This document shows, piece by piece, positions 63,662 to 64,000 of a stretch of DNA of 64,000 bases. The position numbers and the translations under genes are program-made. How positions within the stretch are numbered: position 1 is the stretch's first letter; every line of letters begins with the position of its first letter. This DNA comes from 2-02-FULL-55-14 sp964534125 (GTDB lineage Bacteria; Bacteroidota; Ignavibacteria; UBA10030), in the NCBI GenBank assembly GCA_964534125.1, contig CAZHOJ010000007.1, positions 154,498 to 218,497 on the forward strand. The letters are read 5' to 3'. The notes beneath the pieces were generated by a model, which was not told the origin of the DNA, did no database searches, and saw only the letters and a program-made list of their open reading frames with translations.

Positions 63662-63690
63662 TTGAGGGCTCCGGAATTTTGCCGTACCTT
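63662..63690 (+). promoter_or_regulatory. tRNA-Ser array promoter
   Basis: TTGAGG (63662-63667), 17 nt, TACCTT (63685-63690). A start near 63697 would begin just before the first truncated tRNA-Ser copy at 63704. Confidence 0.65.
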
Positions 63691-63703
63691 ATGTGTGTTC
63701 TTT

Positions 63704-63779
63704 GGAGAGCTGGCCCGTCACGCTGTGCGTGACGAGGCCTCGTCCCGACGAAGTCGGGACGGACTATTGCACGGTCTTG
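63704..63779 (+). pseudogene. Truncated tRNA-Ser copy 1 with two-hairpin insertion
   Basis: GGAGAGCTGGC (63704-63714) equals the tRNA-Ser 5' end and CTATTGCAC-GGTCTTG (63764-63779) continues it to the anticodon loop with one C lost; the 3' half is missing and six Ts follow. In between, 63715-63763 holds a hairpin with arms CGTCACGC/GCGTGACG, a central 14-bp palindrome at 63731-63744, and a hairpin with arms CGTCCCGAC/GTCGGGACG. Seven tRNA bases (AGAACGG) are absent at the junction. Confidence 0.8.
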
Positions 63780-63800
63780 TTTTTTGCATTTGCAGGTGAT

Positions 63801-63885
63801 GGAGAGCTGGCAGAACGGTCCGTCACGCCCAATGCGTGACGAGATCTCGTCGCGTGCTGCGCACGCGACGGACTATTGCACCGGT
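63801..63885 (+). pseudogene. Truncated tRNA-Ser copy 2 with two-hairpin insertion
   Basis: GGAGAGCTGGCAGAACGG (63801-63818) and CTATTGCACCGGT (63873-63885) are contiguous in the intact tRNA; here they are split in the D-loop by 54 bp (63819-63872). The insert begins TCCGTC and ends GACGGA, with hairpins CGTCACGC/GCGTGACG and CGTCGCGTGC/GCACGCGACG around a 14-bp palindrome at 63838-63851. The anticodon arm and 3' half are lost, apart from a possible GGGTTCG T-loop trace at 63892-63898. Confidence 0.85.
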
Positions 63886-63914
63886 TCACGAGGGTTCGTT
63901 TATCACTACTGTTT

Positions 63915-63997
<83 letters not shown>

Positions 63998-64000
63998 CTC

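Larger units (their letters stand above)
63650..63914. other. Gene-free leader upstream of tRNA-Ser
   Basis: 265 bp between the GT2 stop and the intact tRNA. It contains the array promoter, the two hairpin-bearing tRNA fragments and short spacers; no protein gene is supported. Confidence 0.8.

Overview
The window looks like one scaffold piece (it carries a 100-N gap at 9214-9313) of a GC-rich, diderm member of the FCB group (Bacteroidota/Chlorobiota/Ignavibacteriota). The lineage call is an inference. It rests on sprA and porX, both specific to the type IX secretion system (T9SS) of that group, on a fused lpxC-fabZ gene, a DUF3109-type Cys-rich protein, LptF/LptG and BamA. The high GC and classical TTG/TANNTT promoters with a 17-nt spacer fit a deep lineage such as Ignavibacteria better than typical low-GC Bacteroidetes. 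Haem is made by the C5 route (hemL, hemB). Almost all of the window is ordinary core genome; no prophage, CRISPR array, transposase or recognisable defence island was seen.

Layout. 1-4618: 3' part of a very large surface protein of bacterial Ig-like modules, with a near-perfect 1044-bp-period internal duplication. 4721-7629: membrane glycosyltransferase plus GT2 pair, converging on 7727-12434 (minus): hemB, a putative barrel protein, an SDR epimerase and hemL, with a palindrome-rich region and the assembly gap between SDR and hemL. 12508-16357 (minus): overlapping alpha/beta hydrolase, family-5 uracil-DNA glycosylase and a glycosyltransferase-TPR fusion. 16433-18241 (minus): citrate synthase and a hemerythrin-domain protein. 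18598-21114 (minus): clpC with a clear terminator and promoter. 21374-31779 (plus): an eleven-gene envelope/cofactor run, uppS-bamA-ompH-ompH-lpxD-lpxC/fabZ-lpxA-lipoate ligase family-panB-surE-DUF309. 31841-37890: a C39-like peptidase divergent from an ATP-grasp/CPXCG/rtcB/mutS operon. 37967-43697 (plus): DUF3109, RDD protein, SpoIIE-type phosphatase, HerA-like ATPase, msrP-msrQ. 43731-46192 (minus): lptF-lptG, divergent from a hybrid PAS histidine kinase and pdxH (46280-49285). 49524-63649 (plus): sprA, then porX-tsaE-tsaB-accD-arginase-panC-single-domain GlmU-like-GT2. 63662-63997: a tRNA-Ser(UGA) gene preceded by two truncated copies of its own 5' half, each carrying a two-hairpin insertion.

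How the genes work together. The 21-31 kb run joins lipid carrier synthesis (UppS), outer-membrane protein assembly (BamA and periplasmic chaperones) and lipid A synthesis (LpxD, LpxC, FabZ, LpxA). LptF/LptG export the product. SprA is the T9SS outer-membrane translocon and PorX its response regulator. TsaE/TsaB (t6A tRNA modification), AccD (fatty acid synthesis) and PanB/PanC (pantothenate) are housekeeping passengers.

The two most interesting signals are the tRNA-Ser 5'-half array with palindromic inserts at the right edge, and a shared promoter architecture (TTG, exactly 17-nt spacer, TANNTT), sometimes placed only 5-6 nt before the ATG so that the mRNA would be leaderless or nearly so.
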